From contig NZ_KI911562.1 in the NCBI RefSeq assembly GCF_000515315.1, positions 2,068,501-2,132,500 of the forward strand: 64,000 bases of DNA, written 5' to 3'. Shown here piece after piece: positions 17,675-26,629 of this stretch. The translations under genes and the position numbers were made by a program. The stretch comes from Asinibacterium sp. OR53 (GTDB lineage Bacteria > Bacteroidota > Bacteroidia > Chitinophagales > Chitinophagaceae). The first letter of the stretch is position 1. Every line of letters starts with the position of its first letter. The notes under the pieces were generated by a model, which searched no databases, had not been told where the DNA came from, and was given only the letters and a program-made list of their open reading frames with translations.

Positions 17675-18244
17675 ATGGTATTATTTATAAAGAACATGGT
17701 TTGCAATCGCTGTGTAATGGCCGTTAGTCAGGAGCTTGAAAAATTGAACCTGAAAACAACCCGGATGAACCTGGGAGAGGTTGAATTGCAAAAAGAGCCA
17801 ACAGGTAAACAATTACAACAATTGGCTGACAGGTTGAATTCGTTGGGCTTTGAAATTCTTGATGACCAGAACCAAAAGCAAATTGAGAAAATTAAAGGCT
17901 TATTAATTAAGAAAGTTCAGTCAGGCGAAATAGAAGAGCATTTTAGCATCATTCAATTTTTAAGCTCTGCTTTGCATAAGGACTATAGTTATATTTCCCG
18001 CCTGTTTTCTGAGGTAGAAGGCATAACTGTTGAACACTTCTTTCTTCTCCAGAAAATTGAGAAAGTAAAAGAATGGCTGGTATATGGCGAAATGAACCTG
18101 AGTGAAATTTCTTATAAGTTAGGATATAGCAGTGTGGCACACTTATCTTCCCAATTCAAAAAAATTACCGGGCTTACACCGAGTCATTTCAAAAAATTAG
18201 GCTCTTCTCATCGCAAACCTTTAGATAAAGTGAAAATCAAATAG
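17675..18244 (+). CDS. AraC-type regulator with N-terminal HMA-like metal-binding domain
   Basis: A 189-aa regulator. Residues 1-65 look like a heavy-metal-associated fold, with the motif NMVCNRCVMAV (CxxC at 9-12). The C-terminal 100 residues are an AraC/XylS helix-turn-helix pair (DYSYISRLFSEVEGITVEHFF, then LSEISYKLGYSSVAHLSSQFKKITGLTPSHFK). Sensor and output are thus in one short protein. It is the first gene of the metal island and lies before HMA, HYC_CC_PP-like and RND genes, so it is probably the copper-responsive activator. Close relatives are common in Bacteroidota beside copper genes. Metal specificity is inferred. Confidence 0.85.
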   Translation: MVLFIKNMVCNRCVMAVSQELEKLNLKTTRMNLGEVELQKEPTGKQLQQLADRLNSLGFEILDDQNQKQIEKIKGLLIKKVQSGEIEEHFSIIQFLSSALHKDYSYISRLFSEVEGITVEHFFLLQKIEKVKEWLVYGEMNLSEISYKLGYSSVAHLSSQFKKITGLTPSHFKKLGSSHRKPLDKVKIK

Positions 18245-18319
18245 GTATAACTCTTTTCCATAATTCTATAACATTTAGTGAAATATTGAATAGAACTTTG
18301 TGTCGTTAATTAATAAACT

Positions 18320-19060
18320 ATGACACATACATATTCCGTCACCGGTATGACCTGTACCGGTTGCCAGGCTAAAGTGCAAGGCCTTTTATCAAAAGTACAA
18401 GGGGTAAAAAATGTAACTATTGATTTGCCAAAAGGAGAAGCTACTATTGACATGGATAAACATATTTCGACTCAGCAATTCAAGGAAGCTTTAAAAGAGT
18501 ATCCGAAATATCAATTCTCTGAAGCAAATCATCTGCATCAAAATGCAATATCAGCTTTATCTGAAAAAGAAACAAAATCCTGGTTTCAAACCTATAAACC
18601 CATACTGCTGATTTTTGGATATATCACGGGCATTACATTGCTGGCAGAATGGGTACAGGGGGATTTTATATGGATGCGCTGGATGAATTATTTTATGGCA
18701 GGGTTCTTTTTGGTTTTCTCCTTTTTTAAATTACTTAACCTGAAAGGATTTGCTGAAAGTTACAGCATGTATGATATTGTAGCAAAAAGGTGGAACGGAT
18801 GGGGCTATGTTTATGCTTTTACTGAACTGGCTTTAGGCTTGGCCTTTTTAACCGGGTTCAATCCAATCCTTATCAATACCGTTACCTTTGTAGTAATGAC
18901 GGTTAGCATTATAGGGGTTTTGCAAAGCGTTTTTAATAAGCGAAAAATAAAATGTGCCTGTCTTGGTGCTGTATTTAATTTACCCATGAGTACCATCACC
19001 ATCATTGAAGATTTATTGATGATTGGCATGAGTGGGACAATGCTACTAACTATGTTATGA
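18320..19060 (+). CDS. HMA domain-MauE/DoxX-like membrane protein
   Basis: A 246-aa protein. Residues 1-65 form a heavy-metal-associated domain with GMTCTGCQAKV (CxxC at 12-15). A linker leads to four membrane helices (PILLIFGYITGITLLAEW, WMNYFMAGFFLVFSFFKLL, WGYVYAFTELALGLAFLT, INTVTFVVMTVSIIGVLQ). Between the last helices lies KIKCACLGAVFNLPMS, which carries a CxC characteristic of these MauE-like proteins. It probably handles copper or thiol redox at the inner membrane. Its leader has a near-consensus element GAACTTTG at 18293-18300. The stop overlaps the start of a 28-aa frame (ATGA). Confidence 0.85.
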   Translation: MTHTYSVTGMTCTGCQAKVQGLLSKVQGVKNVTIDLPKGEATIDMDKHISTQQFKEALKEYPKYQFSEANHLHQNAISALSEKETKSWFQTYKPILLIFGYITGITLLAEWVQGDFIWMRWMNYFMAGFFLVFSFFKLLNLKGFAESYSMYDIVAKRWNGWGYVYAFTELALGLAFLTGFNPILINTVTFVVMTVSIIGVLQSVFNKRKIKCACLGAVFNLPMSTITIIEDLLMIGMSGTMLLTML

Positions 19061-19143
19061 TGACTGTAATAAAATCAATTGGGCAATTTTTCTGGAAACT
19101 CTTCAAAGCTCTTTTTGTAAGGAAAAAGGATTGCTGTAAATGA
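19057..19143 (+). CDS. Possible 28-aa basic peptide with C-terminal Cys-Cys
   Basis: The start ATG overlaps the preceding stop in an ATGATG arrangement, which suggests translational coupling. The peptide is MMTVIKSIGQFF followed by WKLFKALFVRKKDCCK. It forms an amphipathic, basic helix ending in two cysteines beside Asp and Lys. It could be a membrane-associated metal carrier for the upstream protein. There is no family match that I know, so a chance frame is possible. Confidence 0.4.
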   Translation: MMTVIKSIGQFFWKLFKALFVRKKDCCK

Positions 19144-19287
19144 TTATTGAATAAGGGATTAACTTACTGAACTCATGTACAGAACTGATATTTATCATAT
19201 ACCAATCTGTATTAATTTCTTTGTTTTGTATCCTCATAAAATAAATCATGCAAAAAACTAAATAGATTTATTATAACTTTGAATTAA
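19144..19287. promoter_or_regulatory. Leader of the HYC_CC_PP-like gene with nested dyads
   Basis: TACAGA (19178-19183) and TCTGTA (19206-19211) enclose the palindrome TGATATTTATCA (19186-19197). A perfect Bacteroidota -7 element, TAACTTTG, lies at 19274-19281, only six bases before the next start codon, which would give a nearly leaderless transcript. No clear -33 element is seen at the expected distance. Confidence 0.35.
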
Positions 19288-19686
19288 ATGAAAAGGTTCG
19301 CCGCCGCCATATTAGCAGTTTTATACATCAGCACATCCGCTGGTGCTACGGTGCATATGCACTACTGCATGGGCAAACTGGCTGATTGGGGTTTAGGGCA
19401 AAAGGAATCCAAAACCTGTGACAACTGTGGCATGAAGACCAATGAGGCAAAAGAAAAAGGCTGTTGCAATGACGAAAACAAGTTTTTAAAAAACAATACG
19501 GACCAGAAAGCGGCAGAAGCAGGGCTGCAACTACTTCAAATACTTGCAATAGATTTACCTGTTTCATTTGTTGATGCCCCCTCTTTCAATCTTACTTCTA
19601 TCCCGGAAGATTATCCTGTAAGCAATGCCCCTCCCCGAAGTAATGGCGTTGCAGTTTACATACTTAACAGAACTTTCCTTATTTAA
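19288..19686 (+). CDS. HYC_CC_PP family secreted protein
   Basis: A 132-aa periplasmic protein with a signal peptide (MKRFAAAILAVLYISTSAGA). It has the three marks for which the family is named: HMHYCMGK (HYC, residues 24-31), a KGCCND motif (about 63) and APPRSN (about 113). An extra CDNCGM (about 51) adds a CxxC, giving five cysteines in the mature part. Members occur beside CusA-type pumps in Bacteroidota and are thought to bind copper in the periplasm; direct biochemical evidence is not known to me. It is an island gene following the HMA-MauE gene. Confidence 0.8.
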   Translation: MKRFAAAILAVLYISTSAGATVHMHYCMGKLADWGLGQKESKTCDNCGMKTNEAKEKGCCNDENKFLKNNTDQKAAEAGLQLLQILAIDLPVSFVDAPSFNLTSIPEDYPVSNAPPRSNGVAVYILNRTFLI

Positions 19687-19785
19687 AGTTTATTTCCTTC
19701 AATAAGCCAGGCAATTCAATTGTCGGGCTATCGGCATTTACATGCGCCTGACAAAACAGATTTCCTAACATTTAAAAATTAAAAA

Positions 19786-20157
19786 ATGAAAACGCTTAAA
19801 ATGCTTTTTACTGTAGCTATTGTATTAGTTACAGTATCATTTGCCAATGCACAAAGCGACAAAACAGAAAGAACCATTGGCATTAAAACTGAAAAAGTAA
19901 AAGTATCCGGTGCATGCGGCATGGATAAAAGACGAATTGAAACTGCGGCATACTCAGTAGATGGGATAAAGTATGCTGTGTGGAATGAATACACACAAAT
20001 ACTTGTTTTAAAATTCAGTGTATTTAAAAAAGAAGCTGGAGATAAAGCCCAGAGAAGCATAGCAGCTGCCGGAAACGATACTGAAAAGTATAAAGCAGAT
20101 GACTCAGTTTACAACAAGCTGCCTGATTGCTGCCATTACAGAACCATGCAGTTGTAG
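19786..20157 (+). CDS. Secreted HMA-like protein
   Basis: A 123-aa protein with a signal peptide ending near FANAQSD. The mature part has an HMA-like order: VKVSGACGMDKRRIETAAYSVDGIKYAVWN, then ILVLKFSVFKKEAGDKAQRSIAAAGND. The usual CxxC is reduced to a single Cys (GACGMD). A second site, LPDCCHYR, is at the C-terminus. It probably works as a periplasmic metal chaperone. It lies between the HYC_CC_PP-like gene and the four-motif protein. Relatives are often called heavy-metal-associated domain proteins. Confidence 0.72.
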   Translation: MKTLKMLFTVAIVLVTVSFANAQSDKTERTIGIKTEKVKVSGACGMDKRRIETAAYSVDGIKYAVWNEYTQILVLKFSVFKKEAGDKAQRSIAAAGNDTEKYKADDSVYNKLPDCCHYRTMQL

Positions 20158-20240
20158 TAACCGGATTGTTTAGTATATGATTTGGCTTATTAAGCCATTA
20201 AATAATTAGAAGAAATAATTAGTAAAATAAAATCAAAAAA

Positions 20241-20771
20241 ATGAAAGCAATTAAAATGCTGATGATGGCAGCTATAACCATCATGTCTTTGAACTTATTT
20301 GCACAAGACACAACAAAAATAAAAAAACAGAAGGCTGAAAAACTAAAATATGAATGCCCGATGCATCCGGGTGTGGTAATGGATGGGCCGGGTAAGTGTG
20401 CTACCTGTGGTATGGACTTAACACTTTCTCCCAAAGAAAAAATGAAAAGGGAAGTAATGAAAATGTATGCTTGCCCCATGCACCCTGAAGAAACCAGCAA
20501 TAAGACCGGTAAGTGCAGCAAATGCAATATGGATTTAAAAGAAGTAAAGAAAGATAAGAAAGTATATGCCTGTTCAATGCACCCTGAAGTGACCAGTAAC
20601 GAGGCTGGAAAATGTTCAAAATGCGGTATGGACCTGACACTTTCTCCCAAAGAAAAAATGAAAAGGGAAGTAATGAAAATATATTCCTGCCCAATGCATT
20701 CGGATGTTACAAGTAATAAACCCGGTAAATGCAGCAAATGCGGTATGGATTTAAAAGAGAAGGCAAACTAA
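20241..20771 (+). CDS. Secreted protein with four heavy-metal-binding (HMBD) repeats
   Basis: A 176-aa protein with a signal peptide (ending LFAQDT) followed by four copies of a Cys/Met/His motif: CPMHPG..GKCATCGMDL, CPMHPE..GKCSKCNMDL, CSMHPE..GKCSKCGMDL and CPMHSD..GKCSKCGMDL. It is essentially a string of HMBD units. The DNA repeats with a 216-bp period: 44 bases at 20421-20464 recur at 20637-20680, so a two-unit block was duplicated recently. Such units end the adaptors of Cus pumps and bind Cu(I)/Ag(I). As a separate protein it could buffer copper and hand it to the pump encoded next. Confidence 0.85.
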   Translation: MKAIKMLMMAAITIMSLNLFAQDTTKIKKQKAEKLKYECPMHPGVVMDGPGKCATCGMDLTLSPKEKMKREVMKMYACPMHPEETSNKTGKCSKCNMDLKEVKKDKKVYACSMHPEVTSNEAGKCSKCGMDLTLSPKEKMKREVMKIYSCPMHSDVTSNKPGKCSKCGMDLKEKAN

Positions 20772-20805
20772 TGTTTCTATCCTTCCAAACTATTAAAATC
20801 AAGTT

Positions 20806-22095
20806 ATGGTTCAAAAATTAATTGAACTGGCTTTACGTAACAGGCTTGTTGTTCTGCTGCTGGCAGGCGGCCTGTTTGCGTATGGCATTTACTCGGTCAA
20901 ACAAAACCCTATTGATGCCATTCCCGATTTGAGTGAAAACCAGGTAATCGTTTTTACAGAGTGGATGGGTCGCAGTCCGCAGGTAATGGAAGACCAGGTG
21001 ACGTATCCATTGGTGAGTAACCTGCAGGGTATTCCAAAGATTAAAAATATCCGTGGCACTTCCATGTTCGGGATGAGTTTCGTCTATGTGATTTTTGAAG
21101 ATAATGTTGACATCTATTGGGCAAGAACAAGAGTATTGGAGCGGTTAAATTTTGCACAGCGTTTATTACCACAGGGAGTAACACCAACATTGGGCCCGGA
21201 TGGAACCGGAGTTGGTCATATCTATTGGTATCACCTGGATGCACCTAAAATGAATTTAGGTGAACAAAGAGCTTTACAGGATTGGTACATCAAGTTTGCA
21301 TTGCAAACTGTGCCGGGTGTGGCAGAAGTAGCATCCTTTGGTGGGTTTGAAAAACAATACCAGTTAGTTGTTGACCCGGTAAAATTGCAGTATTACAACA
21401 TCTCTTTGATGGATGTAATGAATAAAGTAAAAGCAAATAACAATGATGTGGGCGGCAGAAAATTTGAAATGGCAGATATGGCTTATATCATTCGTGGCCT
21501 TGGCTATATCAAGAGCAAAGAAGATGTGGAGAATATTGCATTGAACAATTACAATGGTATTCCTGTAAGAGTAAAGGATATTGGCAGCGTACAAATGGGC
21601 GGCGATTTACGTCTCGGCATTTTTGATATGGATGGAAAGGGCGAAGTGGTTGGCGGCATTGTAGTAATGCGGTATGGCGAAAATGCCAACAAGGTAATTG
21701 AAGCGGTGAAAACGAAAATGAAGGAAGTGGAAAAAGGATTGCCTGACGGAGTAACCTTTAAAACATCTTACGACAGGAGCACATTGATACAAGAAGCTGT
21801 ACAATCGGTGAAAGGTACATTGATAGAAGAAATGATTGCAGTATCTCTTATTGTTCTCATCTTTTTGTTCCACTGGCGCAGTGCTGTTATCATTCTTATT
21901 CAATTACCTATTTCTGTTGCTGCTGGTTTTATTTTTCTTGAACTCTTTGGCATCTCTTCCAACATTATGTCATTAACAGGCATAGCACTGGCTATTGGTG
22001 TGGTGGTTGATGATGGCATTGTAATGGTGGAAAATGCCTACCGGCATATCAGCGAAGCACAAACAGAAAAATTAAAGTCATCTAATAAAACATAA
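20806..22095 (+). CDS. Heavy-metal RND permease, N-terminal portion (CusA-like, split)
   Basis: A 429-aa protein corresponding to the first part of a CusA/CzcA permease. It covers TM1 (LVVLLLAGGLFAYGIY), the first periplasmic domain, then TM2-TM4 (EEMIAVSLIVLIFLFHW; LPISVAAGFIFLELFG; IALAIGVVVDDGIVMVENAY). The TM4 acidic pair DD is present, as needed for proton relay. It ends in a cytoplasmic loop at LKSSNKT and the next frame continues two bases later. One added base in the A-run 22087-22090 would join both halves into a protein of about 1070 residues. It may be a frameshifted pseudogene or a natural two-subunit permease. Confidence 0.85.
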   Translation: MVQKLIELALRNRLVVLLLAGGLFAYGIYSVKQNPIDAIPDLSENQVIVFTEWMGRSPQVMEDQVTYPLVSNLQGIPKIKNIRGTSMFGMSFVYVIFEDNVDIYWARTRVLERLNFAQRLLPQGVTPTLGPDGTGVGHIYWYHLDAPKMNLGEQRALQDWYIKFALQTVPGVAEVASFGGFEKQYQLVVDPVKLQYYNISLMDVMNKVKANNNDVGGRKFEMADMAYIIRGLGYIKSKEDVENIALNNYNGIPVRVKDIGSVQMGGDLRLGIFDMDGKGEVVGGIVVMRYGENANKVIEAVKTKMKEVEKGLPDGVTFKTSYDRSTLIQEAVQSVKGTLIEEMIAVSLIVLIFLFHWRSAVIILIQLPISVAAGFIFLELFGISSNIMSLTGIALAIGVVVDDGIVMVENAYRHISEAQTEKLKSSNKT

Positions 22096-22097
22096 AC

Positions 22098-24023
22098 ATG
22101 GCAAAATGGTTTAAAAGAAATAAAGACCCTTTGACAGCAGAGGAAAGAAATGACATCATTGAAAAGTCGTCTAAACAGGTAGGCCCTGGTGTATTCTATT
22201 CAACCATCATTGTTGTTACTTCTTTTCTACCGGTGTTTTTGTTAACTGGTATGGAAGGAAAACTGTTCAGTCCCTTAGCCTGGACAAAAACTTTTATCCT
22301 GCTGATAGATGCCTTCCTGGCGATTACCTTAACACCTGTATTAATTTCTTTTTTCCTGAAAGGAAGGCTGAAGCCTGAGAGTGCTAACCCCATTACAAGA
22401 ACACTGGAAAAAATTTACACACCAATCTTGAAATGGTGTTTGAAATGGCGCAAAACAACAATCGGTATCAACATTATTGCATTGACTGTTGGCATAATTA
22501 TGATGACCCGTTTAGGTTCTGAGTTTATGCCGCCATTAGATGAGGGGTCGTTGTTATTCATGCCGGTTACATTGCCAGATGTTTCCAACTCTGAAGTAAA
22601 AAGATTATTACAGGTGCAGGATAAAATAATCCGTACTGTCCCCGAAGTTTCTCATGTATTAGGAAAGGCCGGACGGGCAAACACTGCAACAGATAATTCG
22701 CCAATCAGTATGATTGAAACCATCATTTTGCTAAAACCAAAAAATGAATGGCGAAAAGGAATGACCAAGGATGGTATCATTAATGAGCTTAATTCAAAAA
22801 TGCAGATACCGGGTGTAACCAACGGATGGACACAACCGATTATTAATCGTATCAATATGCTTTCAACAGGTATCCGTACCGATGTTGGTTTAAAAGTATA
22901 TGGACAAAACCTTGACAGCATTTATGCTTTTGCTCAAACAATAAAAAAACAATTGGAAGGGATTGATGGCGTAAAGGATTTATATGTGGAACCGATAACC
23001 GGTGGTAAGTATGTGGACATAGCAGTGAAGAGGGAAGAAATTGGCAGATATGGTTTAAGTGTGGATGATGTGAACACCGTAATTGAAAGTGCATTAGGGG
23101 GCATGAAACTTACTACAACTATTGAAGGCCGTCAGCGATTTTCCGTTAATGCAAGATACGGGCAGGATTTCCGTAACAACCTTGAATCATTAAAACGATT
23201 GCAGGTGCAGACGATGAACTTCGGTCCTGTTCCTTTAGAAGCAGTGGCAGATATAAAACTGAGTGATGGCCCGCCGATGATAAATTCAGAAAACGCTATG
23301 CTGAGAGGTACTGTTTTGTTTAATGTGAGAGAAAGAGATTTGGGAAGTACAGTAAAAGAAGCACAGCAGAAACTGAACCAGATGATAACAAAACTTCCCA
23401 AAGGTTATTTTCTCGAATGGAGTGGCCAATGGGAAAACCAGATAAGAGCTAACCGCACATTGAAAATGATTTTACCAATTGTACTCGTAATCATTTTTAT
23501 GGTATTGTATTTTACTTATCATTCTTTTAAGGAAGCCATCACCACCATGATAACCGTCCCGTTTGCATTAATTGGCGGAGTGTTCATGGTTTATTTCTAT
23601 GGTATCAATTTATCAGTAGCAGTCGCAGTTGGCTTTATTGCCTTGTTTGGAATGGCGATTGAAACCGCCATGCTCATGACCATTTACCTGAACGAAGCAA
23701 TGAATAACATGGTAGCCAAACACGGCAATTCAAAATCAACATTAACTCCGGCTATCATCCGTGAGTTTGTAATTGAAGGTTCAGCAAAAAGGTTGCGGCC
23801 AAAACTGATGACTGTATCAGTCGGTCTGTTTGGCTTAATACCTATTCTTTGGGCAACTGGTGTGGGCAGTGATATTATGCGGCCAATTACCATTCCATTG
23901 ATTGGCGGCACTATTACATCCACCATTTATGTATTACTTATTACTCCCGTCATTTTTGAAATGATTAAGGAACGGGAATTAAAACGCAAAGGCAAAATTG
24001 AATTAATAGATGTTAAAGAATAA
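22098..24023 (+). CDS. Heavy-metal RND permease, C-terminal portion (CusA-like, split)
   Basis: A 641-aa protein that continues the CusA-like permease from TM5 (GPGVFYSTIIVVTSFLPVFLLTG) to TM12. It includes the second periplasmic domain and the NGWTQPIINRINMLSTGIRTDVGLKVYG segment. Its start ATG is two bases after the upstream stop. About 30 hydrophilic residues precede TM5 (MAKWFKRNKDPLTAEE), typical of the cytoplasmic loop. No large part of the family seems missing between the halves. The metal-site methionines cannot be assigned with certainty by eye. Its end overlaps the TolC gene by 14 bases, consistent with one operon. Confidence 0.85.
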   Translation: MAKWFKRNKDPLTAEERNDIIEKSSKQVGPGVFYSTIIVVTSFLPVFLLTGMEGKLFSPLAWTKTFILLIDAFLAITLTPVLISFFLKGRLKPESANPITRTLEKIYTPILKWCLKWRKTTIGINIIALTVGIIMMTRLGSEFMPPLDEGSLLFMPVTLPDVSNSEVKRLLQVQDKIIRTVPEVSHVLGKAGRANTATDNSPISMIETIILLKPKNEWRKGMTKDGIINELNSKMQIPGVTNGWTQPIINRINMLSTGIRTDVGLKVYGQNLDSIYAFAQTIKKQLEGIDGVKDLYVEPITGGKYVDIAVKREEIGRYGLSVDDVNTVIESALGGMKLTTTIEGRQRFSVNARYGQDFRNNLESLKRLQVQTMNFGPVPLEAVADIKLSDGPPMINSENAMLRGTVLFNVRERDLGSTVKEAQQKLNQMITKLPKGYFLEWSGQWENQIRANRTLKMILPIVLVIIFMVLYFTYHSFKEAITTMITVPFALIGGVFMVYFYGINLSVAVAVGFIALFGMAIETAMLMTIYLNEAMNNMVAKHGNSKSTLTPAIIREFVIEGSAKRLRPKLMTVSVGLFGLIPILWATGVGSDIMRPITIPLIGGTITSTIYVLLITPVIFEMIKERELKRKGKIELIDVKE

Positions 24024-25263
24024 ACTACTACTCGTATTGTTTGCATCAGTGGTTGCTGGCAGCAGCCATTCGCAAACCTTAAAGCTGGATGCTGTTATTG
24101 ACAGCATCAAATCATCACACCCGGTGGTGAAGATGTACGATAATGAAATCCGCTCAATAGATGAAGCAGCCAAAGGTGCAAGAAGCTGGATGCCGCCACA
24201 GGTGGGCATCGGTCAGTTTATGACGCCATATAATGTACGGTTATGGAGCAAAGATGGCAATACTCCGGGCATGGGTTCGGTAATGCTTTCTGGTGAGCAA
24301 ATGTTCCCGAACAGGAAAAAACTGGATGCAGATGAAAATTATATGAAGGCCATGTCATCGGTGGAAAAAGAAAAAAAGAATGCAACACTAAATGAATTAA
24401 TCAATGATGCAAAACAGTTTTATTATGAATGGATTATTCTGAAAAAGAAACTGGTGATACTCGGAGAGAATGAAAAGATTCTTGACTTCATGATTAAAAA
24501 TGCCGAGATACGCTACAAGAACGGATTAGAAAAAATCAGCGCCTACTATAAAGCCAAAGCTGCATTGGGTGATGTGAAGAATATGCAACTGATGTTTGAG
24601 AACGATATCAAAGAAAAAAGAATCCGTATCAATGCACTCATGGGGAGGAATGCGATGATTTATTTTGACATTGATACTACTTATGCTTTATATGATTATT
24701 CAGGACTTGTGTTTGACAGTACGTTATTTTATACCAGCCGAAGCGACCTGAAATCATTGGATAAAGAAATCAACCTCACCCTGCTGAAACAGGAGACAGA
24801 AAGAGCAGCACTTAAACCGCAGTTCGGCATCCGTTATGATAATATGTTTGGGTTTGGCGGTCAGCCTTTGCAATATACCATTATGGGCATGGTACGAATT
24901 CCGATGGCTAAATGGTCTTCTAAGATGAACAAAGCAAATATTGAAAGCCTGAAATGGAAAACCAATGCAATACAATCGCAAAAGGAAATGATGGTAAACG
25001 AGTACAGTAGCATGGCTTATGGTATGCGAAATGAATTTGACCTGAAGAAAAAGCAATTGAAACTTTATGAAGAAAATATCATCCCTGCATTGCGGAATAA
25101 CTATAAGACCATGCAGCTCGGCTATGAGCAGAATACGGAAGAATTATTCATGCTTTATGATGCATGGGAGACTTTAAATATGAAGCAACTGGAATTTGTG
25201 GAATTGCTTAACCAGGCATTGAGGCTCCAGGTAACTATTGAAAGATTAATTGAAAAGAAATGA
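24010..25263 (+). CDS. TolC-family outer-membrane efflux protein (system A)
   Basis: A 417-aa outer-membrane channel subunit. It has a signal peptide ending near SSHSQTL. Two TolC-type halves follow: the first with [22 protein letters not shown] and a [12 protein letters not shown] strand, the second with [24 protein letters not shown]. Long coiled-coil helices carry the usual [17 protein letters not shown] and [22 protein letters not shown] pattern. The last three bases plus one overlap the next start (ATGA). It should complete the tripartite pump formed with the split permease and the two adaptors. Confidence 0.88.
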   Translation: MLKNKLLLVLFASVVAGSSHSQTLKLDAVIDSIKSSHPVVKMYDNEIRSIDEAAKGARSWMPPQVGIGQFMTPYNVRLWSKDGNTPGMGSVMLSGEQMFPNRKKLDADENYMKAMSSVEKEKKNATLNELINDAKQFYYEWIILKKKLVILGENEKILDFMIKNAEIRYKNGLEKISAYYKAKAALGDVKNMQLMFENDIKEKRIRINALMGRNAMIYFDIDTTYALYDYSGLVFDSTLFYTSRSDLKSLDKEINLTLLKQETERAALKPQFGIRYDNMFGFGGQPLQYTIMGMVRIPMAKWSSKMNKANIESLKWKTNAIQSQKEMMVNEYSSMAYGMRNEFDLKKKQLKLYEENIIPALRNNYKTMQLGYEQNTEELFMLYDAWETLNMKQLEFVELLNQALRLQVTIERLIEKK

Positions 25264-26627
25264 AAAGACTAATTTTTTTGCTTTTAGTTGTTATGCTTTT
25301 TGGTGCATATTCCTGCAACAACAACAAAGACTCACATTCCCGGCACCAGCCGGAAGTTGTTAAGGATATGTACACCTGCCCCATGCCGGAAGACTCTGTA
25401 TTCAGCGACAAACCGGGTAAATGCCCGAAGTGCGGAATGGATTTGGTAAAAATGGAAATGAAGAATGAACATCAGCACTACAAAGTGGAATACACTTGTC
25501 CAATGCATCCTGAAATAATTAAGGACAGGCCAGGCAAATGCCCCATCTGCGGAATGGACTTGGTAAAGAAAGAAACAGATAGTAAGAAAGTAGGTGACGT
25601 AGAATTGGAATCGTTGCTAAAACCAACCAATGAATTTGTTGTTTCATCTGTTCCCGTAACAACAATTGAGCAAAGAGGGGAGCAAATAGAAATTGAGGCA
25701 CTAGGAAATATTGCTTATGATACAAGACAGGTGGGAAGTATTTCAGCAAGGGTATCCGGCAGAATTGAGAAATTATATGTACGCTACCGTTATCAGAAAA
25801 TAAATAAAGGGCAAAAGATTTTAGATATTTATAGCCCTGAACTACTGACTGCACAGCAGAATCTTTTATTCCTGCTAAAAAATGATGCAACCAACAACAC
25901 ATTTATAGAAGCTGCCAAAGAAAAACTGTTGCTATTGGGGATGAGTAATGAGCAGTTGAAGCAGGTCATTCAATCTGGCAAGCCATCGTTAACAATAGCT
26001 GTATATAGCAATTACAGCGGTCATATTCATGAAGCATCCAACGGCGGCGGCATGAATACTGAATCCGGTAAAATGAACGATATTTCTTTAATCACCGAAG
26101 AACTTTCATTAAAGGAAGGAATGTATCTGCAGAAAGGCCAGTCTGTTTTTACCGTCTTCAATCCTGACAAGGCATGGGCTATCCTTAATATTTATGGAGA
26201 TAATCAATCTTTAATAAAAACCGGCAATACAGTAAGAGTTGTACCCGAAACTGCACCAAACAAATACTTCACGGCAGCAGTTGATTTTATTGAACCATTT
26301 TACCGTAAAGAAAGTAAAACACTCACTGCAAGAGTGTATTTCAATAACAGTGTATTGAAAATACCAATTGGCAGCCAGGTAAAAGCAATTGTTTTCGGAA
26401 ATACTAAAGAAGCATATTGGCTACCGAAAGAAGCTGTGATTTCTTTAGGGATAGATAAAATAGTATTTCAAAAAGCCGATGGCGGCTTTAAAGCGGTGAA
26501 AATTAGCACCGGTATCACTCATGAAAAAAATATACAGGTGCTAAGCGGATTGACTGCAACAGATTCAATAGCGGCGAATGCCCAATATTTAATGGATAGT
26601 GAAAGTTTTATTAAAGTAAAAAACTAA
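25260..26627 (+). CDS. RND adaptor lipoprotein with two HMBD motifs (CusB-like)
   Basis: A 455-aa periplasmic adaptor. The signal peptide is lipoprotein-type ([12 protein letters not shown]). Two heavy-metal-binding motifs follow at about residues 38-61 ([16 protein letters not shown]) and about 80-102 ([16 protein letters not shown]). The membrane-fusion-protein core then begins: barrel-sandwich [24 protein letters not shown], an alpha hairpin around [16 protein letters not shown], and beta-barrel [20 protein letters not shown]. This is the CusB architecture with its metal-binding N-terminus duplicated. It lies between TolC and a second adaptor, with 4-base overlap. Confidence 0.9.
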   Translation: MKRLIFLLLVVMLFGAYSCNNNKDSHSRHQPEVVKDMYTCPMPEDSVFSDKPGKCPKCGMDLVKMEMKNEHQHYKVEYTCPMHPEIIKDRPGKCPICGMDLVKKETDSKKVGDVELESLLKPTNEFVVSSVPVTTIEQRGEQIEIEALGNIAYDTRQVGSISARVSGRIEKLYVRYRYQKINKGQKILDIYSPELLTAQQNLLFLLKNDATNNTFIEAAKEKLLLLGMSNEQLKQVIQSGKPSLTIAVYSNYSGHIHEASNGGGMNTESGKMNDISLITEELSLKEGMYLQKGQSVFTVFNPDKAWAILNIYGDNQSLIKTGNTVRVVPETAPNKYFTAAVDFIEPFYRKESKTLTARVYFNNSVLKIPIGSQVKAIVFGNTKEAYWLPKEAVISLGIDKIVFQKADGGFKAVKISTGITHEKNIQVLSGLTATDSIAANAQYLMDSESFIKVKN

Positions 26628-26629
26628 TT

